Below are positions 34,917-44,784 of a stretch of DNA of 64,000 nucleotides, piece by piece (positions within the stretch are counted from its first letter, which is position 1; each line of letters begins with the position of its first letter). The stretch spans positions 1 to 64,000 of the forward strand of contig UQQD01000009.1 of NCBI GenBank assembly GCA_900543095.1. Direction: 5' to 3'. The position numbers were made by a program, and so were the translations under genes. This DNA is from an uncultured Ruminococcus sp. (GTDB lineage Bacteria; Bacillota; Clostridia; Oscillospirales; Acutalibacteraceae). A model generated the notes under the pieces. That model saw only the letters and a list, made by a program, of their open reading frames with translations. It had not been told where the DNA came from and ran no database searches.

Positions 34917-36958
34917 CGTGACGCCTCCCTGAGCTGTCTTATTATTTTTGCCGACTCAAGGTCAACCTTTTTTGTGCTGTCCCTGAGCGTGATTTCATTT
35001 TGTTTTATACCCTCGCAAATCTCTATAAGCCCAAGCTCGCTTAATGCTTCAAGAATAACTCTGATTTTACCATATGTCAGCCTGTTGTCAAGCCTGTGCG
35101 CCAATGTTTCCGTCGGAAATGCGTAGCCTCCGTTTCGGCGCAGGAAAGTGTACAGCAGGGCAAAATCCTGTCTTTCGGGTAAAATGCTTATTATCTGTGA
35201 CCTTGAAAGCGGTGTTCCGCCGCAAAAATCTTCAAATATTCTCAGGCTTTTAAGCATTTCTTCGGAATCGTCCGATGAAAATTTTATTGCCTGAATACAT
35301 ACGGACGGTTTTACATTGCCGTTGTATTCGTTCAGACTGAGCTTTGCCGCTATATCGACCGTATCACCTTTAGTATATGGAAAAGTATATGTTGACATAC
35401 CGAATTGCAATGCTTCTATTGTTGTGTTTCCCCTTGTCAGCACAAGGCGAAGATGTTTATTGTTCGATAAAGGAATAATATTGGAAATCGTCATATTGAA
35501 AAGCCCGAAAAGCGGCGTGGGATTGCCTGCGCCGTAGGGCTTGAGATATTCAAGATTTTGTATCAGCTCAACCGATATTCCTGCCGGGTTGAGCTTGCAG
35601 GATATATTAAGTGCGTCAAACGGCATATTTTCATATGCGTCTGCAAACTCGTTAATTCTTTTGCGGAATAATTCTATATTTCCCGATTCAAGCGACAAAC
35701 CAGCCGCCATAGGATGACCGCCGTAGTGTGTGAGCAAATCGCCGCAAAAAGCTACGGCTGTGTGCAGAGGAAATCCCTCTACGCTCCTGCCCGATCCCTT
35801 GGCGTCATCGCCGTGACGTGAAATTACAACTGTCGGCTTTCCGTAAGCCTCTTTTAATCGTGCCGCAACAAGTCCGTTTACTCCCTGCCGCCAGTTGTTG
35901 CCGTCTATCACAATCACCCGCGAGGTAACAAGCGACGGATTTTTCTTTATCATATTGTCGATTTCCGCAAGCTCGGAAGCTTCGATTTGTCGGCGTTGTG
36001 AGTTATCGTCGCACATCGTTTCGGCAATTTCCTCCGCCTCGGCTTCATCATCTGTCAAAAGCAGTTTTACTGCGTCGTCACATTTGCCGAGTCTTCCGAC
36101 GGAATTAAGCCTTGGAGCTAACCTGAACGATACGTCGTAAACCGACAGCTCGCTTTTATTGATTTCTGCCTTTTCAATCAGCTTGTTTATTCCCACACGG
36201 TCGCAGTTTCTGAGATTTTGAAGTCCGTGCTTTACAAAGGCTCGGTTTTCTCCCTTTAATTCGACAATATCTGCAATCGTAGCAAGACAAAGCAAATCGG
36301 AATAGTTATCATAAAGCGACTCAAAATCGCACAATTCGCCCTCCAGAGCCATAATCAGCTTAAACGCCACGCCTGCGCCGCATAGGTTTTTAAAACGGCT
36401 TTTACAATCCTCACGGTGAGGGTCAACAACTGCATATGCGGGCGGAAGGCTTTTTTGCGGCATATGGTGGTCGGTTACTACGGTATCTATGCCCAGCGTG
36501 CCGGCATAGGCAATCTCATCATTGGCGGCAATTCCGTTGTCAACCGTTACTATCAGCTTTACTCCCATTTCATTGAGAAAATCGACTGCGTTTTTGTTCA
36601 TTCCGTAGCCTTCTTCCTCGCGGGAAGGTATGTAGTACATTGCGTTTGCGGACACGGTTTGCAGATATGAATACATAATTGCCGTTGAAGTTACGCCGTC
36701 AACATCAAAATCACCGTAAACGCATATCAGCTCGCCGCTGTCTATCGCACGGTTAATTCGCTTTGCCGCCTTGTCCATATCCTTTATCTCAAAGGGCGAC
36801 GCAATGTCCGAATCGTTAAAAAGAAAATCGTTGACTTCCTCACGGGAGCTTATACCCCTGAGCCCGAGCATCATTGCAAGAACGGTAGGCAAGCTGTATT
36901 GTGATTCAATTTTTGAAACCTCGGCTTTGTTGAGCTTTGCGATGTTCCAGAGCTTCAA
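34913..36958 (-). CDS. recJ: single-stranded-DNA-specific exonuclease RecJ
   Basis: RecJ is a 5'-3' ssDNA exonuclease in recombination and mismatch repair. The 681-residue protein has DHH-family motifs YGDFDVDG (81-88) and TDHHMPQ (162-168), then the DHHA1 part with GGHPMAAGLSLE, and a C-terminal extension typical of Firmicutes RecJ. The usual partner relA follows with a 4-bp overlap. Confidence 0.94.
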   Translation of the reverse strand: MKLWNIAKLNKAEVSKIESQYSLPTVLAMMLGLRGISSREEVNDFLFNDSDIASPFEIKDMDKAAKRINRAIDSGELICVYGDFDVDGVTSTAIMYSYLQTVSANAMYYIPSREEEGYGMNKNAVDFLNEMGVKLIVTVDNGIAANDEIAYAGTLGIDTVVTDHHMPQKSLPPAYAVVDPHREDCKSRFKNLCGAGVAFKLIMALEGELCDFESLYDNYSDLLCLATIADIVELKGENRAFVKHGLQNLRNCDRVGINKLIEKAEINKSELSVYDVSFRLAPRLNSVGRLGKCDDAVKLLLTDDEAEAEEIAETMCDDNSQRRQIEASELAEIDNMIKKNPSLVTSRVIVIDGNNWRQGVNGLVAARLKEAYGKPTVVISRHGDDAKGSGRSVEGFPLHTAVAFCGDLLTHYGGHPMAAGLSLESGNIELFRKRINEFADAYENMPFDALNISCKLNPAGISVELIQNLEYLKPYGAGNPTPLFGLFNMTISNIIPLSNNKHLRLVLTRGNTTIEALQFGMSTYTFPYTKGDTVDIAAKLSLNEYNGNVKPSVCIQAIKFSSDDSEEMLKSLRIFEDFCGGTPLSRSQIISILPERQDFALLYTFLRRNGGYAFPTETLAHRLDNRLTYGKIRVILEALSELGLIEICEGIKQNEITLRDSTKKVDLESAKIIRQLREASR

Positions 36959-37002
36959 TTTGCGTCTTCCTTTCGGGATTTTTTATCTGATACAAGTAAT
37001 GA

Positions 37003-38667
37003 TTAATTATTGTGTTCGGCAAGCATTGAGTCGGCATGAGAAAGTGCGGCTTCGGTGATATTTACGCCGCCGATAATTCGGGCAAGCTCGTTTTTCCTGC
37101 CGTTTCGGTCAAGCAGGGCAACATTTGTATATGTTCGTCCGTTTTCAATTTGCTTTTGTATAAGATAGTGACTGTCGGCAAGTGCGGCAATCTGCGCCTG
37201 ATGCGTTACGCAAAGCACCTGTCGGCTTTCCGAAACCTCTTTGAGCTTCAGTCCAACCTTTTCGGCGGCTGAGCCTGAAATTCCCGTATCCACTTCGTCA
37301 AATATCAGCGTATCCACCGTATCGGCAGCGGCAAGAACGGTCTTAATCGCAAGCATCATTCTTGAAAGCTCACCGCCCGAGGCTATCCTTGCAACGGGTC
37401 TCGGCGTTTCACCGGGGTTTGCGGAAATCAAAAGCTCAACCCTGTCAATGCCCTTGGGGGAAAGCTCGGTCTGCCCAAACTCAGGCACAAGCTCTACGTT
37501 CGGCATATTGAGAAACCGCATTTCGGTCTTTACCCTTTTGGCGAACACCTCGGAGGCTTTTTTGCGGCAGGCGCTCAGCTTTTCAGCCGCATCAAGCGTG
37601 AGCTGCTCGGCTTTTCGGCACGCTTCTTCAAGCTCGTCACGGTTTTTGTCGTAGCTTAAAAGCTCGTCAAGTCGGGCTTGAATCTGCTCGGCATATTCGG
37701 GCAGTTCGTCACAGGGGCAGTTATATTTGCGTGAAAGGCGGTTGAGAAGATCAAGCCTTTCTTCGATTTCTTCAAGTCTTTCGGGATCGCCGTCAAGGCT
37801 TTCGATAAAATCGCCTATACTCTCGCTTACGTCCCTCAGCGTATAATATATATCGGTCAGATTACTGCTCAGCTCCTCGTAGGAGCCGTCAAGCTCGGCG
37901 GCGGACTGCATTGCCGAGGAAGCAAGGTCTACGGCTTCCGTTCCTCCGTTTGAATCGTCGCCGTCAAGCAGCATCTTTGCTTTGTTTAAAAGCGCATATA
38001 TCTTTTCAAAGTTCATCAATGAGTTTCGCTCGGCGTCGAGTGCGTCCTCTTCGCCGACCTGAACGTCTGCCTGTGAAAGCTCGTTTGCCTGAAATGTCAG
38101 CAGGTCTATCTCACGCAGGCGTTCGCTTTCATCCGTATGAGCTTCGTTTAATTTCTTTTTGAGAATTTTATACTCAGCGTATTTCTGCTTATAATCGGCA
38201 AGCAGGGCTTCGTCCTTTGCAAAGCTGTCTATGTAATCAATATGGGTTTCGGGAGAAAAAAGCTCATAGCTTTCGTGCTGACCGTGAATATTTATAAGGT
38301 CAAGCGACAGCTCTCTGAGCATAGAAGCGGTTGCGGGTCTGCCGTTAATCTTGCAGGCGCTTTTTCCGTTTGCCGAAAGGGTTCTCTGGAGTATAAGCTC
38401 TCCGTCGTCATCGGAAAATCCGAGTTCCCCGAGCTTTTGCCGCACGGTTGAATTGATGTCGTCAAACTGTGCGCTCACAAACGCACTTTGTTCGCCTGTG
38501 CGGATAATATTCTTTGAGGTACGCTGTCCCATTATTGCATTTATTGCGTCAATTATTATGCTCTTTCCTGCGCCTGTTTCGCCGGTAAGAACATTAAGTC
38601 CCGAATTAAAGTCTATTGAGGTTTTTTCAATAACCGCAATATTTTCAATATACAAAGTTTTCAGCAT
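37003..38667 (-). CDS. recN: DNA repair protein RecN
   Basis: RecN is an SMC-like ATPase acting on double-strand breaks. The 554-residue protein has Walker A GETGAGKS (29-36), the long coiled-coil middle, the signature ASGGELSRMMLAIK and Walker B LIFDEVDTGISG. It is followed at 44 bp by recJ, so the two repair genes are probably cotranscribed. argR is directly upstream, in the conserved nadK-argR-recN order. Confidence 0.96.
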   Translation of the reverse strand: MLKTLYIENIAVIEKTSIDFNSGLNVLTGETGAGKSIIIDAINAIMGQRTSKNIIRTGEQSAFVSAQFDDINSTVRQKLGELGFSDDDGELILQRTLSANGKSACKINGRPATASMLRELSLDLINIHGQHESYELFSPETHIDYIDSFAKDEALLADYKQKYAEYKILKKKLNEAHTDESERLREIDLLTFQANELSQADVQVGEEDALDAERNSLMNFEKIYALLNKAKMLLDGDDSNGGTEAVDLASSAMQSAAELDGSYEELSSNLTDIYYTLRDVSESIGDFIESLDGDPERLEEIEERLDLLNRLSRKYNCPCDELPEYAEQIQARLDELLSYDKNRDELEEACRKAEQLTLDAAEKLSACRKKASEVFAKRVKTEMRFLNMPNVELVPEFGQTELSPKGIDRVELLISANPGETPRPVARIASGGELSRMMLAIKTVLAAADTVDTLIFDEVDTGISGSAAEKVGLKLKEVSESRQVLCVTHQAQIAALADSHYLIQKQIENGRTYTNVALLDRNGRKNELARIIGGVNITEAALSHADSMLAEHNN

Positions 38668-38682
38668 TTAAATTCATTCCTG

Positions 38683-39129
38683 TCAGATCAGCTTTTTAAG
38701 TTTATCGGTAAGAGCCTGTGCAAGCTCTGTTGTGCGGCAGGCAACAAAAATCGTATCGTCGCCTGCGATAGTGCCGACTATAACCGAATGTTCCGTTGAA
38801 TCAAGAGAAGCGCAAACTGCGTTTGCCATTCCGCTGTAGGTTTTTATAACAACTATATTCTGAGCAAAGTCAACCGCCCTGACCGACGAAGAAAACATAG
38901 CTTCAAAGCCCGAACGGTTGTCGCCTGCGGTGTCGGAAGCGGAAATATAGCGGTACTTTCCGTCCTTGCCGAGAGCCTTAACAAGGCGAAGAGCCTTGAT
39001 GTCACGGGAAATGGTTGCCTGAGTGGCTTTGTAGCCCTCCGCTCTCAGGCGTGTAAGCAGTTCGTCCTGGGTTTCTATTGAAAATTCGGAGATTATTTCA
39101 AGAATTTTTGCGTGCCGTCCCGATTTCAT
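38683..39129 (-). CDS. argR: arginine repressor ArgR
   Basis: ArgR is the arginine-dependent hexameric repressor of arginine metabolism. The 148-residue protein has the winged-helix N-terminal domain with the recognition motif GYKATQATISRDIKALRLVK and a C-terminal oligomerisation domain containing GTIAGDDTIFVACR (arginine binding). Its start overlaps the nadK stop by 1 bp. Genomic position between nadK/tlyA and recN is conserved in Bacillota. Confidence 0.96.
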   Translation of the reverse strand: MKSGRHAKILEIISEFSIETQDELLTRLRAEGYKATQATISRDIKALRLVKALGKDGKYRYISASDTAGDNRSGFEAMFSSSVRAVDFAQNIVVIKTYSGMANAVCASLDSTEHSVIVGTIAGDDTIFVACRTTELAQALTDKLKKLI

Positions 39130-39986
39130 TATAATTCCCTCTCTTTCAGCTTTTCGTTAAGGCGCTTGTAAAAATTGCGCTTGTGTATTGAGAGCATCTC
39201 AAGCTTTAGCTTTGACCTTGTTACGATAACCTTGTCGGTATCGAGAATGTCAATATTTTTTTCGCCGTCTATTGTCAGCAGGCAGCTGCATTCGGACGGT
39301 ATTTTTGCGGTTATCGAAAGCTCGGAATATGCGTCAAAAAGCACCGAGCGTGAAAACAGCGAGTGCGGACAAACCGGCGTCATAAGAATACATTCCATCT
39401 GCGGCGCAAGGATAGGTCCTCCTGCCGAAAGCGAATATGCCGTTGAGCCGGTAGGCGTTGAAAACAGCAGTCCGTCCGCACGGTAGCCCGAAATAACCTC
39501 GCCGTTGAGCGAAACCTTGAAATCGACTATCTTAGACAACAGACCTCGGGCGATAACTGCGTCGTTTACGGCAAGATAATGCTTTGTATCCTGCCCCTTT
39601 TGAACCGCAACGTCAAGCAACATTCTTGTTTCGGAGCAGCAGCTGCCGTCAAGGAGCTTTACAAGGCTGTCTGTTTCATCAATTTCAACGTCTGCGGCAA
39701 ATCCGAGCCTGCCGACATTTACGCCTATGAGCGGCTTTGAAAACGCTGCGGCGTACTTTGCGGCGTGGATTATCGTGCCGTCGCCGCCTATGGTAACGGC
39801 TGTATCGCAAAGCGCAAACAAATCCTCCGTTGTATTTGCAAACGTAATTACGGGATTTGAAAACACCGATTTACATTCCGCAGGCATAAGCACACTTGCT
39901 CCGTGTTCATACATAAGCCGTGTTATCTGTTCGGCGCAGGAAATTGCCTTTTCTTTTGAAAGATTTACTATCAAAGCTATCTTCAT
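39129..39986 (-). CDS. nadK: NAD kinase
   Basis: NadK makes NADP from NAD and ATP. The 285-residue protein shows GGDGT at 67-71, then NVGRLGF and the SPTGSTAYSLSAGGP substrate loop (written in the sequence as STPTGSTAYSLSAGGP). It overlaps tlyA by 4 bp and touches argR. All signature residues are intact. Confidence 0.96.
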   Translation of the reverse strand: MKIALIVNLSKEKAISCAEQITRLMYEHGASVLMPAECKSVFSNPVITFANTTEDLFALCDTAVTIGGDGTIIHAAKYAAAFSKPLIGVNVGRLGFAADVEIDETDSLVKLLDGSCCSETRMLLDVAVQKGQDTKHYLAVNDAVIARGLLSKIVDFKVSLNGEVISGYRADGLLFSTPTGSTAYSLSAGGPILAPQMECILMTPVCPHSLFSRSVLFDAYSELSITAKIPSECSCLLTIDGEKNIDILDTDKVIVTRSKLKLEMLSIHKRNFYKRLNEKLKEREL

Positions 39987-40798
39987 ATAGTCACCTGTTT
40001 GTCAAGCTGTTTGTGTGAGCTTTCCACAAGCTCACGGGGAGTTATATTTACATATGATTTCGGATTATCGCTTTTTTGCAAATGTATCAGGTATTCTATG
40101 TTGCCCTCGGGGCCTTTTATCGGCGAAAAATCAAGGTTCAAAACGTCAAAACCGTTTTGCAGGCAAAAATCATAAATTCCCTGCACAACTTCAATATGTA
40201 CTTCGGGATCACGGACAACGCCCTTTTTTCCTACCTTGCCTCGTCCCGCCTCAAACTGAGGTTTTATAAGGCAAACCGCCTGTGCGTTTTCTGCCATAAG
40301 CTGTCTTGCGACAGGCAAAATCAACCTCAGCGATATAAACGATACGTCTACCGAAAAAAAGTCTATATCATCGGGTACCTGTTCACGGGTAACCTTTCGC
40401 ATATTGGTGCGTTCAAGGTTTACCACCCGTCCGTCGTTTCTGAGCTTCCACGCAAGCTGACCGTAGCCCACGTCAATGGAATATACTTTTTTTGCGCCGT
40501 TTTGGAGCATACAATCGGTAAAGCCGCCTGTTGAAGCTCCGATGTCCATTGTTATCTTGTCTTTTAGGTCAAGGTCAAAATTGTTAATAGCCTTTTCAAG
40601 CTTCAAACCGCCTCGGCTGACATAGCGCAGTGCATTTCCCCTGACCTCAATTTTTGAATTTTCATCATAAGAAGTGCCGCATTTGTCCGCCTTTTGATTA
40701 TCAACATATACAAGCCCCGACATTATTACAGCTTTGGCTTTTTCACGGCTTTCGGCAAATCCCTTTTCATATACCAGTATATCCAATCTTTTTTTCAT
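39983..40798 (-). CDS. tlyA: TlyA-family rRNA 2'-O-methyltransferase
   Basis: The 271-residue protein has an N-terminal S4 RNA-binding domain (KRLDILVYEKGFAESREKAK) and an FtsJ/RrmJ-like methyltransferase domain with DIGASTGGFTDCMLQNGA (SAM binding) and the KPQFEAGRGKVGKKGVV motif. TlyA proteins 2'-O-methylate cytidines in 16S and 23S rRNA and were once called hemolysins. It overlaps dxs and nadK by 4 bp each. Confidence 0.94.
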   Translation of the reverse strand: MKKRLDILVYEKGFAESREKAKAVIMSGLVYVDNQKADKCGTSYDENSKIEVRGNALRYVSRGGLKLEKAINNFDLDLKDKITMDIGASTGGFTDCMLQNGAKKVYSIDVGYGQLAWKLRNDGRVVNLERTNMRKVTREQVPDDIDFFSVDVSFISLRLILPVARQLMAENAQAVCLIKPQFEAGRGKVGKKGVVRDPEVHIEVVQGIYDFCLQNGFDVLNLDFSPIKGPEGNIEYLIHLQKSDNPKSYVNITPRELVESSHKQLDKQVTI

Positions 40799-42672
40799 AT
40801 ATCTGCCTTTTTTCCCAAATCTTTTGTTATCACATCAACCATTCCCCTGCTGTCAAGCCTGAGCATTGAGAGTGCCTCGGAAACGGACATTTGCTTTACG
40901 AATTTATCGTTTATGGCTTTGATATGATAATTGCCCTTAAAGCTTTTATAAAACAGCATATCGGAAAAATTTCTTGCTATTCCGCCGTTTTTAATCCCCT
41001 CTTCAAAGAACCACACATTTTCAAATCCCGCCGCAAACTCTACCGCTTCGGAATTTATCGGCTTGAGCTTACAGAGCTTCAGTATGCAAACCTCCAACCC
41101 CTGCTCGCTGAGCATTTCTTTTGCCTTTGCGGCATATGAAAACAGTCTGCCGTAGGTTACAATAAGATTTTTGCAGTTTTTACTGCCGTATATATTATAA
41201 TCAATGCTTTCTTCTCCGAAATCGTCGGGTCTGTAAAGCTCTCCGCCTCTCGGATAGCGCACTGCGGCAAGCTCGTCGCAAACATAGACGGCGCTGTGCA
41301 GTGATTTTCTCAATCCGTCAAAGTAGGCGGGCGAATAGATAGTAGCGTTCGGGATAGTATTGAGTATTGAAACGTCAAAAACTCCCTGATGAGTTTCGCC
41401 GTCACTGCCCACTATACCCGCTCTGTCTATCGCAAGGACAAGGTGGAGCTTTCCCAGAGCCGCGTCGTGGATAAGCTGGTCGTAGGCCCGCTGTAAAAAG
41501 GTTGAATACACCGCAAAAACAGGGCGCATACCCTTTGCGGCAAGTCCGCATCCAAAGGTTACGGCGTGTTCCTCGGCTATGCCGACGTCAAAAAATCTAT
41601 CCTTGTACAAATGTGAAAATTCTCTGAGCCCCGTGCCGTAAGCCATAGCGGCGGTTATTGCACATATCTTTCCGTCATTTTCGGCAAGCTCGCACAAAAA
41701 CGAGCCGAACACTGCGGAAAATCCTCTGTGGCTTGAGATAGGCTCGCCCGAATCAATGTCAAATTTACCGATACCGTGAAATTCGCCCGGCTTATCCTCG
41801 GCAGGCTGGTAGCCCTTGCCTTTTTTGGTAACAACGTGCAGAAGCACGGGGGCGTTAATCTTTTTTGCCGCTTTAAATGCGTTTTCAAGCTCCTCGACGC
41901 TATGACCGTCGATAGGTCCGAGATAGGTAAATCCAAAGCAGTCGAAAAGCGTATTTTTATAGACAAGATTCTTTATTTTTGATTTACTTCGCCTTAATAA
42001 TCCTTTTATCGGACGCCCGATAAGCGGTATCTTTGAAAGGAGCTTTTCGGTAACGTGCTTTGCCCTGATATACCACGGCTGAATACGAACGGTCGTGAGA
42101 TAGCGGGGAATCGCTCCGACGTTTTTGGAAATCGACATTTTGTTGTCGTTTAATACAACAATAAAGTTTTTGTTGAAACGTCCTGCGTTGTTCATTCCCT
42201 CAAACGCAAGTCCGCCCGTAAAAGAGCCGTCGCCTATCACGGCAATGGTATTGCTGTTGTCACCCGACAAAAGCTTTGCGTTTGCGATTCCGAAAGCGGC
42301 GGAAATTGAGGTACTGCTGTGACCGGTATTGAAATCATCATAGCGGCTCTCTTCACGCTTCGGAAAACCCGAAATACCGTCCTTTAGGCGCAGGGTGTCA
42401 AAGTCTTTGTATCTGCCTGTAAGCAGCTTGTGAGTATAGCTTTGATGTCCTACGTCCCATACAATGCTGTCCTTGGGCATATTAAAGCTTCGGTGCAGGG
42501 CTACGGTAAGCTCCACAACACCGAGATTCGGCGAAAGGTGTCCGCCGTTTACCGACACGACCTCAACAAGCTTTTCTCTGATTTCCGTGCAAAGAAGCTT
42601 TATATCGTCTTCCGAAAGCCTTTTGACGTCGCTCGGCGATTTAATTGTAGGAAGAATTCTGTATTCACCCAT
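40795..42672 (-). CDS. dxs: 1-deoxy-D-xylulose-5-phosphate synthase
   Basis: Dxs condenses pyruvate and glyceraldehyde-3-P to DXP, the first step of the MEP isoprenoid pathway; TPP dependent. The 625-residue protein has GGHLSPNLGVVELTVALH, VWDVGHQSYTHKLLTGR, the TPP motif GDGSFTGGLAFEGMN and the transketolase C-terminal domain with DRAGIVGSDGETHQGVFD. It follows ispA, giving a local isoprenoid pair, as in many Bacillota. Confidence 0.97.
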   Translation of the reverse strand: MGEYRILPTIKSPSDVKRLSEDDIKLLCTEIREKLVEVVSVNGGHLSPNLGVVELTVALHRSFNMPKDSIVWDVGHQSYTHKLLTGRYKDFDTLRLKDGISGFPKREESRYDDFNTGHSSTSISAAFGIANAKLLSGDNSNTIAVIGDGSFTGGLAFEGMNNAGRFNKNFIVVLNDNKMSISKNVGAIPRYLTTVRIQPWYIRAKHVTEKLLSKIPLIGRPIKGLLRRSKSKIKNLVYKNTLFDCFGFTYLGPIDGHSVEELENAFKAAKKINAPVLLHVVTKKGKGYQPAEDKPGEFHGIGKFDIDSGEPISSHRGFSAVFGSFLCELAENDGKICAITAAMAYGTGLREFSHLYKDRFFDVGIAEEHAVTFGCGLAAKGMRPVFAVYSTFLQRAYDQLIHDAALGKLHLVLAIDRAGIVGSDGETHQGVFDVSILNTIPNATIYSPAYFDGLRKSLHSAVYVCDELAAVRYPRGGELYRPDDFGEESIDYNIYGSKNCKNLIVTYGRLFSYAAKAKEMLSEQGLEVCILKLCKLKPINSEAVEFAAGFENVWFFEEGIKNGGIARNFSDMLFYKSFKGNYHIKAINDKFVKQMSVSEALSMLRLDSRGMVDVITKDLGKKADI

Positions 42673-42754
42673 AAATATACATTTCCTATATCGTCAATAC
42701 AAATTTGATTTAACCTTTATTATATCAAAAATTGCAGTAATATTCAAAAGTCGG

Positions 42755-43627
42755 TTATTTACTGCGCTTTGCAAGCTGAAGAGCGTATTCTCTGAGTTCT
42801 GCGGTATCGCCTTCAAAAGCCTGCAAAGCTGCGATTGCGCTGTGAGTAAGCTCGTCGACAAGCTTTTTGCATTTGTGGATACCGAGCAGAGAAACATAGG
42901 TCGATTTGCTGTTTTCCTCGTCACTGCCGACAGGCTTGCCCAGTTCTTCGTCGGAGGAAATTGCGTCGAGAATATCGTCCTGAATCTGGAATGCTATTCC
43001 GAGGTTTTCCCCGTAAAGCGAAGCGGCTTCAATCATTTTTGGATCGGCATTTGCGGATATACAGCCAAGCTCGCAGGCTGCCTTGATAAGACAGGCTGTT
43101 TTTTTGTAGTCCATTTCCCTTAACACCTCAATGGGTGCGCTTGTGTTTTCGCTGATTATATCAATAACCTGACCGCCTACCATACCGCTTGCGCCCGTAT
43201 AGCGTGCAAGAGTATTTGCGGCTGTGCGGCTCGCCTTTTCACCCGCAGCCTCTGCCGCTCTGTCGGAGGTGAGCACCTCAAACGCAAGCGTCAGCAGAGC
43301 GTCACCCGCAAGGATAGCTATATCTTCGCCGTAAACCTTGTGGTTTGACGGTTTTCCCCGACGAAAATCATCGTTGTCCATACACGGCAGGTCATCGTGA
43401 ATAAGCGAATATGTGTGAAGCATTTCAACAGCGCAGGCAAACGGCGCCGCCGCTTCTGTGTCGCCGCCGCAGAGCGAATTAAATTCAAAAACAAGGCTTG
43501 GGCGCACTCGCTTTCCGCCCGCTTCAAGGCTGTACTTCATAGCCTCAATCAAAACCTTTTCACGTTCGCCGACATTCGGCAAAAAATCGTTTATTGCCTT
43601 TTCGGTCAATCCAACATAATCCATCAC
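42755..43627 (-). CDS. ispA: polyprenyl (farnesyl/geranyl) diphosphate synthase
   Basis: The 290-residue trans-prenyltransferase builds FPP/GPP for undecaprenyl and other isoprenoids. It has the first Asp-rich motif DDLPCMDNDD from position 78 (DDx2-4D), GKPSNHKVYG, and the second motif QIQDDILD. The preceding SLEAGGKRVRPSL is typical of IspA. It overlaps xseB by 4 bp in the conserved xseB-ispA-dxs order. Confidence 0.95.
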   Translation of the reverse strand: MMDYVGLTEKAINDFLPNVGEREKVLIEAMKYSLEAGGKRVRPSLVFEFNSLCGGDTEAAAPFACAVEMLHTYSLIHDDLPCMDNDDFRRGKPSNHKVYGEDIAILAGDALLTLAFEVLTSDRAAEAAGEKASRTAANTLARYTGASGMVGGQVIDIISENTSAPIEVLREMDYKKTACLIKAACELGCISANADPKMIEAASLYGENLGIAFQIQDDILDAISSDEELGKPVGSDEENSKSTYVSLLGIHKCKKLVDELTHSAIAALQAFEGDTAELREYALQLAKRSK

Positions 43628-43845
43628 GCCTTGTCCTCCCCGTTTTTCATCCTTTTAAGCCTTTGGTTTACTTCCTCTATCTGTCCCTTGTAGCTGTCAA
43701 GCTCCTTCATACAGTATGCAAGCAGTTCGCACGCCTGCGCATACAAATCAATGCTTTGCTGAAGCGTAAGACTTTTGTCCTCCATACTTCTGACGGTCTG
43801 TTCAAGCTTTTGATTTGCCTGTTCAAGTGTCAGCTTTTCTTCCAT
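43624..43845 (-). CDS. xseB: exodeoxyribonuclease VII small subunit
   Basis: The 73-residue helical protein (MEEKLTLEQANQKLEQTVRS, LTLQQSIDLYAQACELLAYC) is the XseB subunit of Exo VII, which degrades ssDNA with XseA. ATG 43845 has AGGAGG (43855-43860) 9 nt upstream; the frame continues to 43878 inside whiA. The usual large-subunit gene xseA is not adjacent; whiA is. It overlaps ispA by 4 bp. Confidence 0.92.
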   Translation of the reverse strand: MEEKLTLEQANQKLEQTVRSMEDKSLTLQQSIDLYAQACELLAYCMKELDSYKGQIEEVNQRLKRMKNGEDKA

Positions 43846-44773
43846 TTCGTTTATCCTCCTCAAGGTCTGCATATTCAAGCAGACGCTGTATCCTGTGGTT
43901 TGCTCCGCTGCGGCTGATCGGCGGAGTCAGGTTTTGCCCCAGGTCACGAAGCGACATTTCGGGATTTTCAAGCCTGAGATAAGCGATTTCACGCAGATCG
44001 TCCGGCAGTGAATTAAGCCCCTTTGTGCTTTTTATATAATTAATCGCCTCAAGCTGTTTTGCCGAAGCGGACGCTATCCTTCCGATGTTTGCGACCTCGC
44101 CGTTTATTCTTCTGTTTATATTGTTCCGCACCTGCTTTACTGCCTTTGTCCCCATAATTTCCATTGCGCTCAGCGGTGCTCCGATATATGTAAGCAGGTC
44201 GCATATCTGTTCGCTGCCCTTAAAATAGACAACATAGTTGCCGTTTCTCAAAACCGTTTTCGGGCAAAAGGTACATTCGGTTACCTCACCGAGAATTTTG
44301 CACAAATCAACCGAAAGATTTTTGTGCGGAACGCAAAATTCACCGTGATAGCTTTTTTCGGGAGACGACACCGAGCCGCAGCTCAGAAACACGCCCCGCA
44401 AAAACGACTTTGAAAGCTCGTCGCTTGACACATTGGCTCTGTTGACCCGAAGTGTTACCTGCGACTTTGAATGACCGAAGTCGTCAAAAATACGCTTGCA
44501 GTCATCCCCGCCGACTACAGATATGCGATAAAGCTGAGATTGCTCCGACTTTGTACGCAGAGCAGTGCGCTTTTCAATTATCGGCATATATAAATTCTGC
44601 AAAAGCATTGTTATTCTTTTGCTGACATATTTGTTTTCTGTTGTAAATATTATAGAGCCTTCGGAAAACGTCTTGCCGAAAAGCAAAAGTCCGTAAAGCT
44701 CGGCTTTGAGTGATTCTCTGTCAAACACATCGTTTGAGCAGATTTCCCTTTTAACCTCGGACGAAAACGACAC
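43823..44773 (-). CDS. whiA: DNA-binding protein WhiA
   Basis: WhiA is a homing-endonuclease-like protein with a C-terminal helix-turn-helix. It regulates sporulation and cell division in actinobacteria and chromosome segregation in Bacillota. The 316-residue protein opens with MSFSSEVKREICSNDVFDRE, contains FLRGVFLSCGSVSSPEKSYH and ends with the HTH region NPEMSLRDLGQNLTPPISRS. rapZ is immediately upstream; yvcK, usually between them, is missing. Confidence 0.94.
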   Translation of the reverse strand: MSFSSEVKREICSNDVFDRESLKAELYGLLLFGKTFSEGSIIFTTENKYVSKRITMLLQNLYMPIIEKRTALRTKSEQSQLYRISVVGGDDCKRIFDDFGHSKSQVTLRVNRANVSSDELSKSFLRGVFLSCGSVSSPEKSYHGEFCVPHKNLSVDLCKILGEVTECTFCPKTVLRNGNYVVYFKGSEQICDLLTYIGAPLSAMEIMGTKAVKQVRNNINRRINGEVANIGRIASASAKQLEAINYIKSTKGLNSLPDDLREIAYLRLENPEMSLRDLGQNLTPPISRSGANHRIQRLLEYADLEEDKRNGRKADT

Positions 44774-44784
44774 GCTTGTCCCCC